64,000 nt of DNA, from assembly GCF_000314005.1 (NCBI RefSeq), contig NZ_JH980292.1, positions 1,314,964 to 1,378,963 of the forward strand, in the 5' to 3' direction. The notes beneath the pieces are model-generated. The model made no database searches. It saw only the letters and a list, made by a program, of their open reading frames with translations, and was not told where the DNA came from. This document shows positions 61,265 through 64,000 of the stretch, in pieces. The DNA comes from Spirulina subsalsa PCC 9445 (lineage in GTDB: Bacteria; Cyanobacteriota; Cyanobacteriia; Cyanobacteriales; Spirulinaceae). Positions within the stretch are counted from its first letter, which is position 1. Each line of letters begins with the position of its first letter. The position numbers and the translations under genes were made by a program.

Positions 61265-63184
61265 CTACTGAGGACGACGGAATTGAGAAGCCGCCGGAAA
61301 CTGCTTCACCGGCTCATTCCTCAGTGCTTCCAACATAAAATCACGCCAAATCGGTGCCGCATAACCGCCCCCCGTTACCCCTTTCCCCAAAGGACGGAAA
61401 TTATCGTTACCAATCCAGACCGCCGTCGAGAGTTGGGGAACATAGCCCACAAACCACACATCCCGCTCGGCGGAAGTTGTTCCGGTTTTCCCGGCGGCTG
61501 GGCGGCCAATATTCGCCGCCGTCCCCGTTCCCCCTTCAATGACTCCCTTTAAGACAGCATTCAAAGAAGCTGTTGCCCAAGGATCTAACACTAATTGGGG
61601 ATTAGGCGTATTATCTAAAATCACATTACCCCGGCTATCCGTCACCCGTACCATAATCGTGGGTTCTGAGTGCCAGCCTGTACTGGCAAAAGTGGCATAA
61701 GACCCCGCCATTTCCAAGGGAGTGACCCCAATCGCCCCCAGAGGCAGAGAAACCACCGGATCCAAGGGGCTTTTAATGCCCAAGGTACGACAAACTTCAA
61801 TCACATTCTTCAAGCCCACCATTTGACCCAACTTCACCGCCGGGACGTTGCGAGATTGGATCAAAGAATCCCGTAAGCTCATCGGTCCAGCAAAACCACC
61901 GCCGTAGTTTCTCGGGGAATAGTAAGCCGCACCATCCCGATAACGAACTGGACTATCATCTACTACAGAATAAGGAGTAAACTTGCCACTGGCAAAAGCC
62001 GCATAGTACACATAGGGCTTAAAGGCCGACCCCGGCTGACGCAGAGACTGAATCGCCCGGTTAAACTGACTTTCCCGGTAGTTCACCCCCCCGACCAATG
62101 CTTTGACAAAGTGGGTGCGAGGGTCTACAGCCACCAAAGCCACTTGGTCGGCATAGAGTCCACGACCTCTTAAACGACGGTGAGCGGTGGCGACCTTTTC
62201 CTCCGCCATTTTCTGAAAGTTGTAGTCTACTGTCGTTTGAACCCGCATTCCCCCTTGTAAAACTGCATCTTGACCAAAGCGCTGCTGAAGTTCACTAATC
62301 ACCGCTTCTGTCACATAGGGCAGTTCACTGGCTTTCCAAGCCGTGGGACGACTCACTAACAAGGGTTCGGCTCGGGCGGCGGTTTCTTCTTCCGGGGTAA
62401 TCCAGCCCAATTCCCGCATCCGGGTTAAAACCATCCCTTGACGGCGTTTGGTTTCCTTATAGTTAATAAAGGGGCTGTAATCTTCTGGGGCTTGAATTAA
62501 CCCCGCCATAACGGCCGCTTCAGCCAGGTTAATCTCTGAGGCGGATTTCCCGAAGAAACTCTGGGCGGCCGTTTCTGCACCGTAACTGTTATGACCCCAA
62601 TAGATGGTATTGAGGTACATTTCTAGAATTTGGTCTTTGGTAAAAATCTGTTCGACCCGAATGGCTAAGACCGCTTCTGCCAGTTTCCGGCTGACGGTTC
62701 TTTCCCGGGAGAGAAAGAGGTTTTTCACCAACTGCATGGTGATCGTTGACCCCCCTTCTACAACCGAACCTTGCCGCCAGTTGGCCACTAATGCCCGGGC
62801 AATACTGTTCGGGTTGATTCCTTCATGAACATAAAAATGACTGTCTTCAATCGCTAAAACAGCACGCTTGAGTTCAGGTGAGATTTCATCGAGTTTAACC
62901 ACACTTCGGTTATACTCGCCGTGCAGACTGTCTAGTAACTTGCCTTTAATATCGTAAATATAGGTGGTTTCGGTGGGAACATAATTCCGAAGCACCCTCA
63001 CATCGGGTAAATTCCGAAAACTGACCGCTAGCCCCACGAGGCCGCCTGCCACAATTGAACTGGTCAGCATGGTGATCCCAATTAATGTCCCTCCAGCCAC
63101 TTTGGCTGTGCCTAGGGCAAAGTCTAGGCCAGGAGTTCTAGGGATTCGTTTTTCTGGTTTTTGTCGAACAGTGCTGGTCGCCAC
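61265..63184 (-). CDS. Class A penicillin-binding protein (PBP1A family)
   Basis: 639 residues. N-terminal membrane helix (~25-50), glycosyltransferase domain with catalytic EDSHFYVHEGI and GGSTITMQLVKNLFLS, then transpeptidase with SxxK in QPGSAFKPYVY, SRN in QSRNVPAVKLG and KTGTT. Polymerises and cross-links peptidoglycan in the periplasm. Start is a GTG at 63184. Divergent from tyrS with about 300 bp between. Confidence 0.92.
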   Translation of the reverse strand: MATSTVRQKPEKRIPRTPGLDFALGTAKVAGGTLIGITMLTSSIVAGGLVGLAVSFRNLPDVRVLRNYVPTETTYIYDIKGKLLDSLHGEYNRSVVKLDEISPELKRAVLAIEDSHFYVHEGINPNSIARALVANWRQGSVVEGGSTITMQLVKNLFLSRERTVSRKLAEAVLAIRVEQIFTKDQILEMYLNTIYWGHNSYGAETAAQSFFGKSASEINLAEAAVMAGLIQAPEDYSPFINYKETKRRQGMVLTRMRELGWITPEEETAARAEPLLVSRPTAWKASELPYVTEAVISELQQRFGQDAVLQGGMRVQTTVDYNFQKMAEEKVATAHRRLRGRGLYADQVALVAVDPRTHFVKALVGGVNYRESQFNRAIQSLRQPGSAFKPYVYYAAFASGKFTPYSVVDDSPVRYRDGAAYYSPRNYGGGFAGPMSLRDSLIQSRNVPAVKLGQMVGLKNVIEVCRTLGIKSPLDPVVSLPLGAIGVTPLEMAGSYATFASTGWHSEPTIMVRVTDSRGNVILDNTPNPQLVLDPWATASLNAVLKGVIEGGTGTAANIGRPAAGKTGTTSAERDVWFVGYVPQLSTAVWIGNDNFRPLGKGVTGGGYAAPIWRDFMLEALRNEPVKQFPAASQFRRPQ

Positions 63185-63485
63185 GGTGATTTCACTTCCT
63201 CACTCAAAAAAAAGATTAAACGCTCTGAGGAGAGACAGAACTTTACAATTGGTCTAGGCAGTTATCTATGAAAGTTTAGCTTATTGTTAAACAATCTTGG
63301 GTCAGAGAGCATTTTTTATATTGTGCCAATTTAACAAATTTAGGCTGGGACAATATGGTTTAAATGTACCATTATTGGGCTGGGTGTTTTTGACACTATA
63401 TAATACGAACCGCAACAATTTATGATCAAGGGGGGGAATTTTAATCCTCTCGGCTTGAATTGGGACTTTTAGACTGTACATTAAC
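63185..63485. other. Divergent intergenic region between PBP and tyrS
   Basis: 301 bp, no gene supported. A weak ORF on the minus strand overlaps the tyrS start and is rejected. It presumably holds both promoters; I do not see a convincing regulatory repeat. Confidence 0.4.
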
Positions 63486-64000
63486 ATGACATTGGATTTT
63501 TTGACTTCAGACCTGAATTGGCTAGAACGGGGAACCCATGAAATTTTCCCCAATCAGCCCAATTCTGGGGAAATTGAGGAAAATTTAGCTTTATTCCTAA
63601 GTAAAGTTGATCGGCCATTGCGGGTCAAGTTGGGAATTGACCCCACGGGGGCGGATCTCCATTTAGGACATAGTATTCCTTTCCGCAAGTTAAGAGCGTT
63701 TCAGGACGCAGGTCATACCGCCGTGGTTATTATTGGAGATTTTACCGCACAGATTGGGGATCCGACAGGAAAATCTGAGGTGCGCCGCCAGTTAACACCA
63801 GAGGAAGTCAAGGCTAATGCTCAGACCTATTTAGACCAATTGCGTCCGGTGTTGGATTTTGAGACGGCGGGACGGCTGGAAATTCGCTATAACTCGGAGT
63901 GGCTGGGGGGTTTGGATCTCAAGGAGATTATTGGACTGTTGGCTCAGATGACGGTGGGGCAAATGTTGGCAAAGGAGGGATTTTCAGAACGCTATGCTCA
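63486..64000 (+). CDS. tyrS: Tyrosyl-tRNA synthetase, N-terminal part
   Basis: 171 codons to the window end, start ATG at 63486. Class I aminoacyl-tRNA synthetase HIGH motif as HLGHS ([11 protein letters not shown]), followed by [19 protein letters not shown] and the [10 protein letters not shown] segment, all matching bacterial TyrRS of the HLGH type. The KMSKS region and S4-like RNA-binding domain lie outside the window. Confidence 0.95.
   Translation, partial: MTLDFLTSDLNWLERGTHEIFPNQPNSGEIEENLALFLSKVDRPLRVKLGIDPTGADLHLGHSIPFRKLRAFQDAGHTAVVIIGDFTAQIGDPTGKSEVRRQLTPEEVKANAQTYLDQLRPVLDFETAGRLEIRYNSEWLGGLDLKEIIGLLAQMTVGQMLAKEGFSERYA

Noticed and set aside
63302-63553. 83-codon minus-strand ORF
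   Set aside because: Overlaps the start of tyrS and has no supporting features.

Overview
The window is chromosomal DNA from a cyanobacterium. Evidence: a psbI gene, a cyAbrB regulator, a thylakoid FtsH4-type protease, an LPA1/REP27-like DUF3493 protein, a SufR-type regulator, a DUF3769 outer-membrane protein, a four-ACT aspartate kinase, and abundant GCGATCGC (HIP1) palindromes on both strands. The many dispersed repeats and decayed IS200/IS605 pieces suit a filamentous, repeat-rich lineage, but the genus cannot be fixed by eye.

Layout. 0-9 kb: the 3' end of sufR, a CPBP protease overlapping a DUF3326 gene, an ABC1 kinase, a methyltransferase bounded by repeats, tRNA-Gln(TTG), a HAD hydrolase, a small membrane protein and ftsH. 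9.2-10.6 kb: a strong promoter and a c-di-AMP (ydaO/yuaA) riboswitch with two greatly enlarged arms, ahead of a small membrane protein. 10.6-16 kb: queC, leuD, a secreted protein and a DUF4912 protein with about 65 SGVG-type repeats. 16-25 kb: a nuclease-fold protein, an acyltransferase, a PatA-type response regulator, YbaB, an MCP, a pentapeptide protein, cyAbrB and an Rrf2 regulator. 25-36.5 kb: small envelope proteins, a TnpB remnant, YtxH/DUF948 pair, ribokinase, Uma2 protein, methyltransferase, glycosyltransferase, tRNA-Thr(CGT), DUF3493, FHA, recA and a three-gene amino-acid ABC transporter. 36.6-39.7 kb: an accessory patch with an AAA ATPase/DUF4276 pair, a DUF433/DUF5615 toxin-antitoxin pair and two gene fragments. 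39.8-45.6 kb: lysC split by a frameshift in a C7 run, an OleC-like AMP ligase, and a CRISPR array of 28 repeats without cas genes. 45.6-52.7 kb: an LptD-like protein, psbI, a Ca2+ P-type ATPase and plsY. 52.9-59.8 kb: a second accessory patch with an nSTAND NTPase and a small partner, a vapBC pair, a subtilase and a decayed IS200/IS605 element. 59.8-64 kb: an HhH protein, a TM2 protein, DUF1825, a class A PBP and the 5' end of tyrS.

How it fits together. Most genes are monocistronic housekeeping or photosynthesis genes. Short co-transcribed units are visible from overlaps: DUF3326/CPBP, YtxH/DUF948, the ABC transporter, AAA/DUF4276, DUF433/DUF5615, lysC/ligase, vapBC and TM2/HhH. Conflict-type genes cluster in 36.6-39.4 kb, at the CRISPR array, and in 52.9-56.9 kb. 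Decayed transposon ends and short repeats sit at gene borders, and at least four genes end inside repeat sequence. The most unusual items are the expanded c-di-AMP riboswitch, the lysC frameshift, the AAA/DUF4276 pair and the DUF4912 repeat protein.
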